Assembly (NCBI GenBank): GCA_004297985.1
Contig: SCRA01000046.1
Span: forward strand, 37,491-101,490
Direction of reading: 5' to 3'
DNA length: 64,000 nt
Source of the DNA: a bacterium
GTDB taxonomy: Bacteria > Vulcanimicrobiota > Vulcanimicrobiia > Vulcanimicrobiales > SCRA01
In this document: one piece after another, positions 42,401 to 50,667 of the stretch
How positions within the stretch are numbered: position 1 is the stretch's first letter
Layout of the letters: each line of letters starts with the position of its first letter
The notes under the pieces: model-generated
The model's input: the letters and a program-made list of their open reading frames with translations, nothing else
Database searches by the model: none
Told to the model about the DNA's origin: nothing
Translations under genes and position numbers: made by a program

Positions 42401-42630
42401 TCCGGCGGAGTCAGCGCCACAGCGCGAGCGAGACTCCGGTCTATCGCGACGAGCGCAACTTGCTCATGTGCCGGGGCATGGGCGGGCGCGGGGAGAGCCC
42501 ACGCTCCAGAGGCCGCCATCGAGCGAGGCGTCAGGGGCACTCCCAAGGGCATGGCGATGCCTACGCCTGCCGCGAGCATGGCAAGGCCAAGGGAGATCAG
42601 GAGCGTTGGAAGCCGTCTCGACCGTATCAC
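39406..42630 (-). CDS. usher-like outer-membrane barrel protein with regulatory-like beta domains
   Basis: Among 1074 residues, the N-terminal signal region (RRLPTLLISLGLAMLAAG) and Pro/Ala-rich linker precede about 480 residues of repeated beta strands (about 145-625). Examples are GSLQFAAAGGFDIGSH, YQRYSSHLSTNLEAALD, ESDARSTAGGETSVNRADG and GVIRRLSSLVALNITATRSH; they suggest a large outer-membrane barrel. Three or more carboxypeptidase-regulatory-like domains follow (VLILLDGTTPVRTDIDGGYQ, GVDIVVDGGHHATTGPDGAY, NVYVVAEPGDYAAITNDDGS). The layout resembles a fimbrial usher with C-terminal plug or Ig domains. GTG start. No close family is named with certainty. Confidence 0.6.
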   Translation of the reverse strand: MIRSRRLPTLLISLGLAMLAAGVGIAMPLGVPLTPRSMAASGAWALPAPAHAPAHEQVALVAIDRSLARAVALTPPEGPPGGGRVLAQGAAPPRLPPAPVATEAPLLIPNDVPIPVEVPSPEASSVPGAGERSDPRPRRAPLFGRGSLQFAAAGGFDIGSHRTSTASSLAASDVLGVSFILTLERRTEQTSLSIQDPVGYTSGTSSVGQIQAAYRAATYALAYGALTGPSDSQVGIGGFARGLELRVPRRNGELDLIGASATQAGGEGFRSLGVRRQYFLPKSSLLTGTLIASRGEQSKAGNVIADATYQRYSSHLSTNLEAALDRTKGVAGAADGARIATAAQFNAPWNRGYASLSIRSIPGGFTSLTSTANADSGWELTLQRGVGKAGSLLVDLGRDDAFSSGQWNRTTRRNVTYSQPVGTSSVTLLESDARSTAGGETSVNRADGVTTTETLKGFSLSQTLQRATAANSGGTAVQSQETFAIAHTIGEGFLQAQSSFGQQRSVGAATNQRQTLLSYVRRLGPRTDLTLGEQFASDDSGGVGTSQRSYSIGVIRRLSSLVALNITATRSHQSGLGASSASSLNVDLVGPLSLGTTRYSGRANPNLPATIAGHVYVVSANSAASFGQRGLGNVLILLDGTTPVRTDIDGGYQFRFVRQGFHTVSIVQGTIANGLVAERGQASVEVGGGQTATMDFGVGAFAGIAGHLYAATSKGSQPIAGVDIVVDGGHHATTGPDGAYQVGGLLPGTHHVALAVASVPASFQLRGDPQRTVQVVQGQLTTVDYTALPLGSISGHVLYAPDAGFGSLQGARNVYVVAEPGDYAAITNDDGSFLLDDVPPGSYQVSVDPETLPEDESVVQGPDEPVQVFGGSESGGVVFKLGTAAKSVVFSFDNGQKAGVSVTVRPEHAPPGGIVKLIVRTTAQHPSAVTQQSDAFGSFPLRFDVALRAWTGSFLVPILQAGDYALRVSVEGATHGVGDGSVTVDPKVPLIAAHVLTHRPQPGHTIAVTAKILAPVQPGDVVRFEDGYAFKLPEARGEMYTFDVRLWSHGLPYHGTIVNKAGKAYPFALNAAQR

Positions 42631-42831
42631 AGCGTGCAGAACCGTACGTTAGGGATTGTCGGTCGAACGGCCGGCCTGCCATAGGGCCCCGGCGGACCTT
42701 ACCTCAGCTTTACGCACGACGGGACCAAATGATGAGGTTTTGCGCCGAGCCGGCCGAAGTAGAGAGAGGGACCGCCTAGACGTGTCGAGGCGGCCTCTTC
42801 GCCATCAGACCATGGAGGGTCCGCGCAGGAC

Positions 42832-44187
42832 ATGGACGTGCTGCGCTTCGGCGACAAGGTTGCGCTGGGGCAGTCGTTAACGGCCGATGACCTCTCGCGA
42901 GAGACTCAACGTCTCGCGAGCGGTCTTCGTATTTCCAGCGCGGCCGATGATCCAAGCGGACTGGCCATCTCCCAGCGCCTCCTCGCCCAAGCAAACGGAT
43001 TACAGACCGGACAGCAGAGCATCCAGAGCGCCGTCGATCTCTTGCAGACGGCCGAGGGTGCGTTGCAAACCACCGCCGACATCTTGCAGCGCATGCGCGC
43101 GTTAGTCGTTCAGGCGAGCTCCAATCTCGACTCACCCCCGCAGATCGGCTATCTGCAGAGCGAGCTTGACCAACTCACGCAAGAGATCAATACCATCTCC
43201 GGCAACACGCAGTTCAACGGCCGCCACTTGCTCGACGGCAGCCTCTCCATGGAGCCCGCGCTGCCTGCGCAGTACTTCATTCCCAAGAACGACACGCTCT
43301 CGAGCGGCCTGCAACTCATCGATCCTACGTCGATGAGCGTCCTTCCCGCAGCGGTACAAGCGGAGATCTCGGTCAAAGTAACGGGAGACCTCGGTGCACC
43401 GCCGCCAGGCCCGATGAATCCTAGTAACGATCTGCTCAACGTTCAGATCACCGTCTCGAGCGCCGATCCCACCTTCGGCGCGCCGCAGATCTCCAATATC
43501 GCCGTCTTCGCCGGAACGAACATCGAGTACATCCCGGGCATCTCGCCCTCGATCATTCCACTCCCCGCGACCTTCACGGCCTCGAACCAGAGCGGTACCG
43601 ACAACATCGGTACGTTCAACCTCGACGCGGTCTCACAGAGCGACGTCGGTAAGCAGTTTTTCCTATATACCGTGCCCGCACAAGATGTGCAAGGCGGCTA
43701 CGGTCTCCAAGTCAACGACGGCGGCGGCGAGGGACACATCGTCTCGGTCGACATCCCCGGCGTAAACGCCGTCGATTTAGGAATCTCGCAGACTCAGCTC
43801 GCACGATATACGGCCGCCGACATCCTGGCCGGTAATGCAGGTTTCACCTTACAACAGGCGCAAGGCGCCGCCGGCGACGTCAACCTTGCCGCAGGTCAAG
43901 CGGCGGAGTATCGCATCGACCATGCGATAGAGCAACTCGGGTCGATTCGCGCGAAGATCGGCGCACAAACCGTGGCGCTCCAGCACGATGCCACGAATGA
44001 TCAGACCGTACAGACCGCCGTCAGTGCCTCCGCGAGCTCGATCCGCGATGCCAACATCGGCAGTGACGTCACTCGGTTCACGCGCGACCAAGTGCTCACG
44101 CAGATCCAAACGGGCGTCCTGCACTCGCTCTTCATCGACTCACAGCAGGTGGTTTCGCTCGTCCAGCGATCACTTACCGGCGCGTAG
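42832..44187 (+). CDS. flagellin, isolated gene
   Basis: This 451-residue flagellin has the conserved N-terminal D0/D1 coils (ETQRLASGLRISSAADDPSG, NGLQTGQQSIQSAVDLLQTA, EINTISGNTQFNGRHLLDGS). The C-terminal coil is SIRDANIGSDVTRFTRDQVL...LVQRSL. A central D2/D3-like insert (about 150-350) is beta-rich and variable. It polymerises as the flagellar filament if the rest of the organelle exists. No other flagellar gene is in the window. It is divergent from the usher-like gene and convergent with the HEAT-repeat gene, with stop codons abutting. Confidence 0.92.
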   Translation: MDVLRFGDKVALGQSLTADDLSRETQRLASGLRISSAADDPSGLAISQRLLAQANGLQTGQQSIQSAVDLLQTAEGALQTTADILQRMRALVVQASSNLDSPPQIGYLQSELDQLTQEINTISGNTQFNGRHLLDGSLSMEPALPAQYFIPKNDTLSSGLQLIDPTSMSVLPAAVQAEISVKVTGDLGAPPPGPMNPSNDLLNVQITVSSADPTFGAPQISNIAVFAGTNIEYIPGISPSIIPLPATFTASNQSGTDNIGTFNLDAVSQSDVGKQFFLYTVPAQDVQGGYGLQVNDGGGEGHIVSVDIPGVNAVDLGISQTQLARYTAADILAGNAGFTLQQAQGAAGDVNLAAGQAAEYRIDHAIEQLGSIRAKIGAQTVALQHDATNDQTVQTAVSASASSIRDANIGSDVTRFTRDQVLTQIQTGVLHSLFIDSQQVVSLVQRSLTGA

Positions 44188-44811
44188 CTAAATCTCCAGC
44201 AACTCCAACATCGCGACGAATGCCTCGCCGCGGCGTGCGCGCGCGCCGGCAAGCAGATCGTCACGGCCGCCGCGATGCAGCGCATGCGCTGCCGCCAGCG
44301 CGACGACGTCGGATGCGTCGTCGAGCGCGTCGACGATGCGCTCGTAGCGCCCGCGCCGCTCGAATCCCTCGATAGCGAGGATGCGCTCTGCATCGCTCCC
44401 CGACGCCAGCGCCTGGTCAAAGATCTCCAGCGACGTCTCACCGTCGCACCATCCCAGCGCCGAGAGCACTGCGGCGCGCACGTCGGGCTCGCGCTCTTCG
44501 TGCCACGCGCGCCCCAGCACCGTCGCCGCGTCGCGATTACCGCGCGCGCCGAGCTCGTCGACCAGCGCGATGCGCGCTGCGAGATCACCGGGGACGCCGG
44601 AGCCGGCGGCGCGCCACCACGGGATGACCGGCGGCACCGCAGGTGCGGCCTCGCTCTCCCGTCGCGTTGCGGGCGGCTGCGGCTCCGTGCGCTCGATGCG
44701 CGTGAGCCAGAGCCCCCCGATGGCGAGCGCCACTGCGGCGAGGATCGCCAGCGCGATCGCTGCCTCGGCGCGTGCCGGCGAGATGTCGAGGAGTACGCTA
44801 GGCGGTAGCAC
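44188..44811 (-). CDS. HEAT-repeat membrane protein
   Basis: Two-hundred-seven residues from the GTG at 44811, after GGGGGAG. One N-terminal transmembrane segment (AAIALAILAAVALAIGGLWL, about 17-36), a Pro-rich linker, then HEAT/PBS-lyase-like helical repeats (about 75-200: ARIALVDELGARGNRDAATV, ERILAIEGFERRGRYERIVD, DVVALAAAHALHRGGRDDL). HEAT repeats are protein scaffolds, so the role is probably protein docking at the membrane. It overlaps the end of the upstream DUF11-like gene by 14 bases. Confidence 0.75.
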   Translation of the reverse strand: MLPPSVLLDISPARAEAAIALAILAAVALAIGGLWLTRIERTEPQPPATRRESEAAPAVPPVIPWWRAAGSGVPGDLAARIALVDELGARGNRDAATVLGRAWHEEREPDVRAAVLSALGWCDGETSLEIFDQALASGSDAERILAIEGFERRGRYERIVDALDDASDVVALAAAHALHRGGRDDLLAGARARRGEAFVAMLELLEI

Positions 44812-47800
44812 GCTCCCCCAATCGCGCGGCGATCAGGCGAACCTGCTCGAGCGCGGAATCGAGCGGCTCCGGCGAGCGGGCTGCAAGGACGCGGTGGAAC
44901 TCGCCGGGCGGGAGGCGTTCCAAATCGCCGAACGCTTCGAGGAGGCGCGAACGATACGCTGCGAGTGCCTGGCCGAGGGCCGTTCCAACCTCACCCGCTC
45001 CGGCGGTCGGGAGCAGGGCCGCCAGCGCACGCCATGGCCGTGCACCGCCGAGCGGGGCCTGCTCGAGATCGTCGGCACTCGCCGCCGCCTCAGCCGCGCT
45101 CATCGCTCCCGTGAGCACGAGATAAGCCGGGGGGATTGGCTCGCTGGCCGCGATCCGCTGCTCCGCGATGCCGCGCATGAGCGCGACCAGCGTACCGCGC
45201 GCCGCACGGTCCTCGAGATCTTTCTGCGAGACCAGGTAACGCGGTAGGCGCAACTTGATGAAGAGGTGATCGAGCAGCTCGTGGAGCCGCTCGCGCTCGC
45301 CCTCGAGCAGCTCCTCCAACGTGGAGGCGCCGATGAGTCGATCCGGCAGGAAGGCCCGTATCGCGAAGAGATGCGGGAAGAACGCGCCGCCCTCGACTCC
45401 GGAGATCAGACGCATCGCTCGCGACAGGCGTTCCGGCGTGTGCGTCGATATCGTGGCCACGCTCCCCTCGACGCTCTCCACCTGCTGAGGCGGAGGCGGC
45501 AGGGTGCTCGCGATCTGGATGCGTTCAACAACCGGCTCCGGCTCGATTACCGCTGCCTGGGGCGGGGCGGGTGCCTCGACGACGGGCGCGGGCTCCGGCT
45601 GGGCAACGAGACGAGGAACGCGGGGTTGGAGTACCACGCCGAGCACGGAGAACGGAAGCGGCGCCCCCACGCCGAACGCGGGAAGCGACCGAACGACCGA
45701 TGGCGTGCTCTCCAGCTCGAGACCGCCTTCATCCCACGCCATGCGCGCGCGTGAAACGAGCTGGCTCCCGGGCTCGGCCGGCGAGTTGACCGCGGCACGC
45801 CACGTGATGACGAGCGCCGTCTCCGGGGCCACACCGGCGAGCGTGAGACCACCCACCAGCGGCGAGGCGCCGGCGATGTCGACCACGCCCACGCCGTTGA
45901 TCTCGGTGGAACCGGGAAGATAGGTGGTCTGTGCCGGTGGTTCGACGGTGATCGTGAGGCGGCCGGCGCTGCCGTCGCCGTCGTTGCTCGCCTCGAGCGC
46001 GCACGTGAGGATCTCGCCCGGCGAGGCTTCGTCGGAGGGATCTACGCGCAACGTCGCGGAGGCAAACGATGGCATCGCCGTGACGCCAATCTCCACCGGC
46101 TCGAAGAGCATGCTCGGTCCGTTGGCGCAGGAGAGGCGCGCGCCAACCGGGAGCAGCGTCCCCGCGCGCACGCCTGCCGCGAGCGCGAGCGTAAGCATGC
46201 CCGCCGCGGCGCCGCCCGGCTCGACCGTACCCAGCGCGATGGTGCGTTCGCCGCGCCGCGAGGCGCCCTCGACGCTTTCGAGCAAGAGCTCCGAAGGGAG
46301 ATCCAGCACCAACACAACGTCTCTCGCGGCGTCGGTACCCTCGTTGCGCGCCACATAGGAGATCTGAACCGTCTTCCCGGGGCGCACCGGTTGCTCGGAG
46401 ACGACGCGCAGGCGTTGAGCGTTCTGCGGGAAACGCGGGCGCGAGACGGCGATCACGGCGATCGTGCCGATATCGCTCTCCGCGACATCCTGCGCGGCGA
46501 CTTTCGCCCACAGGCGCAACTCGCTCTTGTCGGCCAGAGGCGTGGCCACGCGGGCGATCACGTCCAGGCGCACGGGCTCGAGCGGAGCCATGTCGCCGAC
46601 GCGCACGCTCCCCTCCTCGATCTCCAGCGTCGCGCCCTCGCGGCGGACGCGCAACGACTCCAAGCCTTCTCCGGCGGCCACGCTCACGCGCACGTCGCGT
46701 GCGAGATCCGTGCCGCCGTTGCTGACGACCAGCCGCCCTACCACCTCCTCGCCGGGCACCGCGTGGTTGGCGCTGCGCAGTTCGAAGCGATTGATCGCCT
46801 CCGGGAACTCCGGAGCGGAACGCACGCGCAACGCCTTGTCGAAGGCACGCTCACCGCCGCGCCACTGCATGGCGGCGTGCACGGCAAGGCGACGGCCGGT
46901 CGGCGCCGGCGAGGCCACGATCGCCTCCACCGCCGCGCGGCCGCTGCCACCAGGCGGGATCTCCGCGATACGCACGGCAGGGTCGTCTCCAACGGCGCGC
47001 CCGTTCTCCGTGGTTGAGCCGGGGGAGTAGACGAGCCCCTCGGGCAGGGTGAGGGCGATCCGCACGTCCTCGGCGGTGCCGCTGCCGACGTTATGGTAGG
47101 AGACGCCGATGCGAAGGCGTTGGCCAGGGGTGACCTCATCGCCGGCGTCGACCTCGATGCCGGTGCCGACGCCGAACTCGGCGGGCGAGCGCACTTCTAG
47201 GGCGGCGGCGCCGAGCTCGAATTCTCCCTCCTCGCGTGCGCCGACCCAGCCGTGCGCCGAGATCAGCACGCCGTCTGGCAACGGCTGGTCGATCTTGGCA
47301 CCGTAGGTGACAATCAGCGTTCGCGAGGGCGCGAGGGCCGCGCACACTACGCGCTGCTCCTGCACCGGGAACGGTTCGCCGGCTCCCTCGCCGACTTGGC
47401 GCCCGTCGATGCGCGCGGAGCGCGCGACGAAGGTCGTGCGGTCGGGAACGGGGAGTGCGAGGGTGACATCACGCGCCGTCGACTGACCGTGATTATGAAT
47501 CGCCACGCGCAGGGTGATCTCGGAGCCCGGCCGGTTGCCGTGAGGGGCCTCGATGGCCAGGCCGGTCAATTCGCCGCGCATCTGCGGGCGACTGCGCACG
47601 GCGACGATCGCCAAGTTCGATCCCACCGGCGTCGTACCGTCGGCGGCAAGCGCAGCTTGCACGGCCAATTGCGTGCCGTCTTCGATGGGACCTTCGACGC
47701 GAAACTCGAGCGAAACCGTGCGCGCCTCGCCGGGGGAGAGGTCGGCGACGGCGCCGCCGGCAGCGGACAAGAAGGGGGCCGTGCCTCCTTCGTCCGGGCA

Positions 47801-48028
47801 GCGTTCCTCGTCGATCTGGGCGGAGCCCGCGACGTACCGGCCGTGTTCCGGCAGGCGCAGCTTGACGCGCACGCCGGTGGCAATCGCGCTTCCGACATTG
47901 GAGAACGCAAAGCGAACGCGAACGGTCTCTCCAGGTTTGACCGAACGGTCCGGAGAAAGCGAGAGGGTTTTCAGCCCTTCGGCCAAAGGCTGCGCACCCG
48001 GCGCGAAGATTTCCGTAAGCGTCGACAT
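44798..48028 (-). CDS. 1076-residue protein of DUF11/CARDB-like repeats
   Basis: About seven beta-sandwich repeats of roughly 115 residues recur with the pattern [PGE/PGQ]-x-[V/L]R[V/I]-x-[F/V]-x-N-x-G-[S/T]-x-A-x-[D/G]V (VRFAFSNVGSAIATGVRV, LRVAIHNHGQSTARDVTL, LRIGVSYHNVGSGTAEDVRI). The last 250 residues are helical (LEELLEGERERLHELLDHLF). No signal peptide or membrane anchor is evident at the N-terminus (MSTLTEIFAPGAQPLAEG), unusual for DUF11-type proteins. The helical tail may mediate assembly or export. It is coupled to the HEAT-repeat gene. Confidence 0.7.
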   Translation of the reverse strand: MSTLTEIFAPGAQPLAEGLKTLSLSPDRSVKPGETVRVRFAFSNVGSAIATGVRVKLRLPEHGRYVAGSAQIDEERCPDEGGTAPFLSAAGGAVADLSPGEARTVSLEFRVEGPIEDGTQLAVQAALAADGTTPVGSNLAIVAVRSRPQMRGELTGLAIEAPHGNRPGSEITLRVAIHNHGQSTARDVTLALPVPDRTTFVARSARIDGRQVGEGAGEPFPVQEQRVVCAALAPSRTLIVTYGAKIDQPLPDGVLISAHGWVGAREEGEFELGAAALEVRSPAEFGVGTGIEVDAGDEVTPGQRLRIGVSYHNVGSGTAEDVRIALTLPEGLVYSPGSTTENGRAVGDDPAVRIAEIPPGGSGRAAVEAIVASPAPTGRRLAVHAAMQWRGGERAFDKALRVRSAPEFPEAINRFELRSANHAVPGEEVVGRLVVSNGGTDLARDVRVSVAAGEGLESLRVRREGATLEIEEGSVRVGDMAPLEPVRLDVIARVATPLADKSELRLWAKVAAQDVAESDIGTIAVIAVSRPRFPQNAQRLRVVSEQPVRPGKTVQISYVARNEGTDAARDVVLVLDLPSELLLESVEGASRRGERTIALGTVEPGGAAAGMLTLALAAGVRAGTLLPVGARLSCANGPSMLFEPVEIGVTAMPSFASATLRVDPSDEASPGEILTCALEASNDGDGSAGRLTITVEPPAQTTYLPGSTEINGVGVVDIAGASPLVGGLTLAGVAPETALVITWRAAVNSPAEPGSQLVSRARMAWDEGGLELESTPSVVRSLPAFGVGAPLPFSVLGVVLQPRVPRLVAQPEPAPVVEAPAPPQAAVIEPEPVVERIQIASTLPPPPQQVESVEGSVATISTHTPERLSRAMRLISGVEGGAFFPHLFAIRAFLPDRLIGASTLEELLEGERERLHELLDHLFIKLRLPRYLVSQKDLEDRAARGTLVALMRGIAEQRIAASEPIPPAYLVLTGAMSAAEAAASADDLEQAPLGGARPWRALAALLPTAGAGEVGTALGQALAAYRSRLLEAFGDLERLPPGEFHRVLAARSPEPLDSALEQVRLIAARLGERATA

Positions 48029-48168
48029 TAGCGCTCCGAGGCGACGTCATGACAGGGCATCCGCCAATCCGTGGCAGGTGCGCTAGTGCGTTCGCCGCGC
48101 GGCTACCCGCAACCTACGCGGCTTGCCTTGCTCGACGGGCATCGACCACAGTGAGGGATACGAAAGAG

Positions 48169-49359
48169 ATGTTGGCACCTTCCGTTGAGCGTCGCCTGGC
48201 CGGCACTGTCGGCCGCCTTGGCGGCGAATCCGCTTTCGAAGTCATGGCGCGCGCCAAGGAACTCGAGCGCAAAGGGCGCTCCGTCGTCCACCTGGAGATC
48301 GGCGAGCCCGACTTCGATACCCCGGAGCACATCAAGCGCGCCGCGACGGAGGCCATGGAGCGCGGCTGGACCCATTACGTCCCCTCCGCGGGTATCCACG
48401 AGCTGCGCGAGACGGTGGCGCGGCACCTCTCTCGCACGCGCAACGTCTCGCTGAGCGCGGAGAACGTGATCGTCGGGCCCGGCGGCAAGCCGGTCATCTG
48501 GTGCATCCTCTCGGCTCTGCTCAACCCCGGCGACGAGATGATCTATGCCGACCCCGCCTACCCCGCTTACGCCTCGGCCGCCGGTTACTTAGGGGCGAGC
48601 GCCGTCCCGGTGCCGCTCCTGGAGTCGCGCGACTTCCGCCTCGATCTCGACGCGCTGACCGCCAAGATCGGCCCGCGCACAAAAGTGATCGTCATCAATT
48701 CTCCACACAACCCTACCGGAGGCGTGCTGACTCGCAGCGATCTCGAGCGCATCGCCGAGCTCGCGCAGCGTCACGATCTGCTGGTCATCTCCGACGAGAT
48801 CTACTCGCGCAATCTCTACGACTCGGAGTTCCTCTCCATCGCCTCGCTGCCGGGGATGCTGGAGCGCACGATCATCGTCGACGGCTTCTCGAAGGCTTAC
48901 GCGATGACCGGCTGGCGGCTGGGCTACGCGGCCATGCCCAAGGAGATCGCGCGCGCGGTCACGCTCTTCCTCAACAATACCGTCTCGTGTACGACGGCGT
49001 TCGTACAGATGGCCGGCATCGCGGCGCTCACCGGCCCGGATGACGCCGTGATCCACATGAACGAGGAGTTCCGCAAGCGCCGCGAGGTACTCATCGGGGG
49101 GCTCAACGCGATTCCGGGAATCAGTTGCGTGATGCCGCAAGGTGCGTTCTACGCCTTCCCCAACATCACGCAGATAACGCCCGACGAAAAGAGATTGGCG
49201 CACTTCCTGCTGGAGGAAGCGGGCGTGGCGACGCTGGCCGGAACGGCTTTCGGCGCTGCGGGCGCGGGTTACATCCGCCTGTCGTACGCCAACTCCATTG
49301 AGAACCTCAAGCTCGCGCTCACGCGCATCGGCGAGGCGTTGCCGAAGTTCAAAGGTTGA
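48169..49359 (+). CDS. PLP-dependent aminotransferase, class I/II
   Basis: Three-hundred-ninety-six residues from the ATG at 48169. The fold-type I aminotransferase motifs are HLEIGEPDFDTP, VGPGGKPVIWCIL, NSPHNPTGGVLT, VISDEIYS, and the PLP lysine in DGFSKAYAMTGWRLGY (K near 245). It closely resembles the aspartate/aromatic aminotransferase group; LL-diaminopimelate or aspartate specificity cannot be told apart. The protein stands alone between a divergent surface-protein gene and the VOC gene. Confidence 0.92.
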   Translation: MLAPSVERRLAGTVGRLGGESAFEVMARAKELERKGRSVVHLEIGEPDFDTPEHIKRAATEAMERGWTHYVPSAGIHELRETVARHLSRTRNVSLSAENVIVGPGGKPVIWCILSALLNPGDEMIYADPAYPAYASAAGYLGASAVPVPLLESRDFRLDLDALTAKIGPRTKVIVINSPHNPTGGVLTRSDLERIAELAQRHDLLVISDEIYSRNLYDSEFLSIASLPGMLERTIIVDGFSKAYAMTGWRLGYAAMPKEIARAVTLFLNNTVSCTTAFVQMAGIAALTGPDDAVIHMNEEFRKRREVLIGGLNAIPGISCVMPQGAFYAFPNITQITPDEKRLAHFLLEEAGVATLAGTAFGAAGAGYIRLSYANSIENLKLALTRIGEALPKFKG

Positions 49360-49397
49360 GCGAAGGACGTTCGACCGCACGCATACGGAGGAACGAC

Positions 49398-49889
49398 ATG
49401 GCCATCAAACTGGGCGCGGTCGGGCACTTCGGATTGGCGGTACGCGATCCCAAAGTCAGCGCGCGCTGGTGGATCGAGAAGCTCAATCTACGCCACGAGT
49501 TCGACTTCACCGGCGGCGTGGCGGTAGGCAACGATGCGCTGACGATCGCGCTCTTCCACGGAGAGCCGCATCCTGAGGCGCTCGATCATCTCTCGTTCCA
49601 TCTCGCCTCGCTGCGCGAGCTGCAGGCGGCGGTGCGCGAGCTGCGGCGTAAAGGCGTGGAGATGGAGGATCCCGGCGACGAGATCGGCCCCGAGGCTCCG
49701 GGGTCGCCGCACGTAGGGCTCTGGCTACGCGATCCCGACGGCTATCGTTGGGAGCTCTCCGTGCAGAACGCGTTGCGGCGTGCGACGCAACGGCCGTCCG
49801 CCAAGCGCGCGACCACCGCCAAGCGCCCGGCAGCGAGCAAGGCCTCTACCGCCAAACGCACGTCCAACTCGGGGCGCAAGCGGCGTTAG
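49398..49889 (+). CDS. VOC-family protein with basic tail
   Basis: One-hundred-sixty-three residues from the ATG at 49398, after GGAGG. The N-terminal 115 residues form a glyoxalase/bleomycin-resistance-type domain (LAVRDPKVSARWWIEKLN, LDHLSFHLASLRELQ, HVGLWLRDPDGYRWELS) with plausible metal ligands H52 or H62, E and H. The last 45 residues are Lys/Arg/Ala-rich (RATTAKRPAASKASTAKRTS), histone-like. The tail suggests nucleic-acid or membrane interaction, unusual for a VOC enzyme. Substrate unknown. Confidence 0.85.
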   Translation: MAIKLGAVGHFGLAVRDPKVSARWWIEKLNLRHEFDFTGGVAVGNDALTIALFHGEPHPEALDHLSFHLASLRELQAAVRELRRKGVEMEDPGDEIGPEAPGSPHVGLWLRDPDGYRWELSVQNALRRATQRPSAKRATTAKRPAASKASTAKRTSNSGRKRR

Positions 49890-49902
49890 GAAGCGATCGG
49901 GC

Positions 49903-50667
49903 TCAGCGCGCGACACGCATGCCTCCGAGCTCGATTGCAGTCAACATGCGCGAGCGTACTTCGTGACGCGCGCGCATCACCGCCTCGACGACATCGTGCC
50001 CCTGCGCGAGCGCAGCCGCCGCGCAGACCGCAAGGATGCAACCCGTGCCGCGCATCTCGACGGTCAGGCGGCGATCGCGCAAGAGTGTGATGCCATCGCC
50101 GTCGGCGAGTACGTCGACGATCTCGTCACCGTCCACGTGGCCGCCTTTGACTAAGACGGCGCGCGCGCCGAGGCGAAGCAGATCGCGTGCCGCACGCTCG
50201 GCGTCGGCGGGCGTTTCGACGGCATACTTCACCAGACGCGCCGCCTCGTACGCGTTGGGCGTGAAGAGCGTCGCACGCGCGATCAGCGACAAGCGATAGG
50301 CATCGACCACGGCGTCATCGGCGAACGCGCCGCCGCGCGATGCGGAGAAGACGGGATCGACGACGACGGGTGCATCGCGCTCCGCAAGCGCGCGAGCAAC
50401 GGTGCGTACGCTGTCCGCATCGAGCAGCAGCCCCACACGATAGGCACCGATGCGCAACGCCGCGAGCGCGTTCAACTGCGCGACGATCGCTTCATGCGGC
50501 GCGGGCCAACGCGCGCGAACGCCCTCGGGGCCCTGCGCCGTGATGCCGGCCACCACCGTCGCACCGCGCAGGCCCAGATCGCGCAAGACGAGCAGATCGA
50601 GACCGATGCCCGCGGCGTTCCACGGGTCGTTGGCGCCGATCGAGACGACCACCGGCGCCGCGCTCAC
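49903..50667 (-). CDS. thiD: hydroxymethylpyrimidine/phosphomethylpyrimidine kinase
   Basis: Two-hundred-fifty-four residues from the GTG at 50667, which overlaps the thiE stop codon as GTGA; the track start at 50682 is an alternative. The ribokinase-like ThiD family is shown by SIGANDPWNAAGIGLDLLVL, VVAGITAQGPEGV, VVVDPVFSASRG, FTPNAYEAARL, VLVKGGHVDGDE and the anion hole RGTGCILAVCAAAAL. The usual SGGAGI loop reads WNAAGI, so it is divergent. It supplies HMP-PP to thiE, which lies just upstream. Confidence 0.88.
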   Translation of the reverse strand: MSAAPVVVSIGANDPWNAAGIGLDLLVLRDLGLRGATVVAGITAQGPEGVRARWPAPHEAIVAQLNALAALRIGAYRVGLLLDADSVRTVARALAERDAPVVVDPVFSASRGGAFADDAVVDAYRLSLIARATLFTPNAYEAARLVKYAVETPADAERAARDLLRLGARAVLVKGGHVDGDEIVDVLADGDGITLLRDRRLTVEMRGTGCILAVCAAAALAQGHDVVEAVMRARHEVRSRMLTAIELGGMRVAR

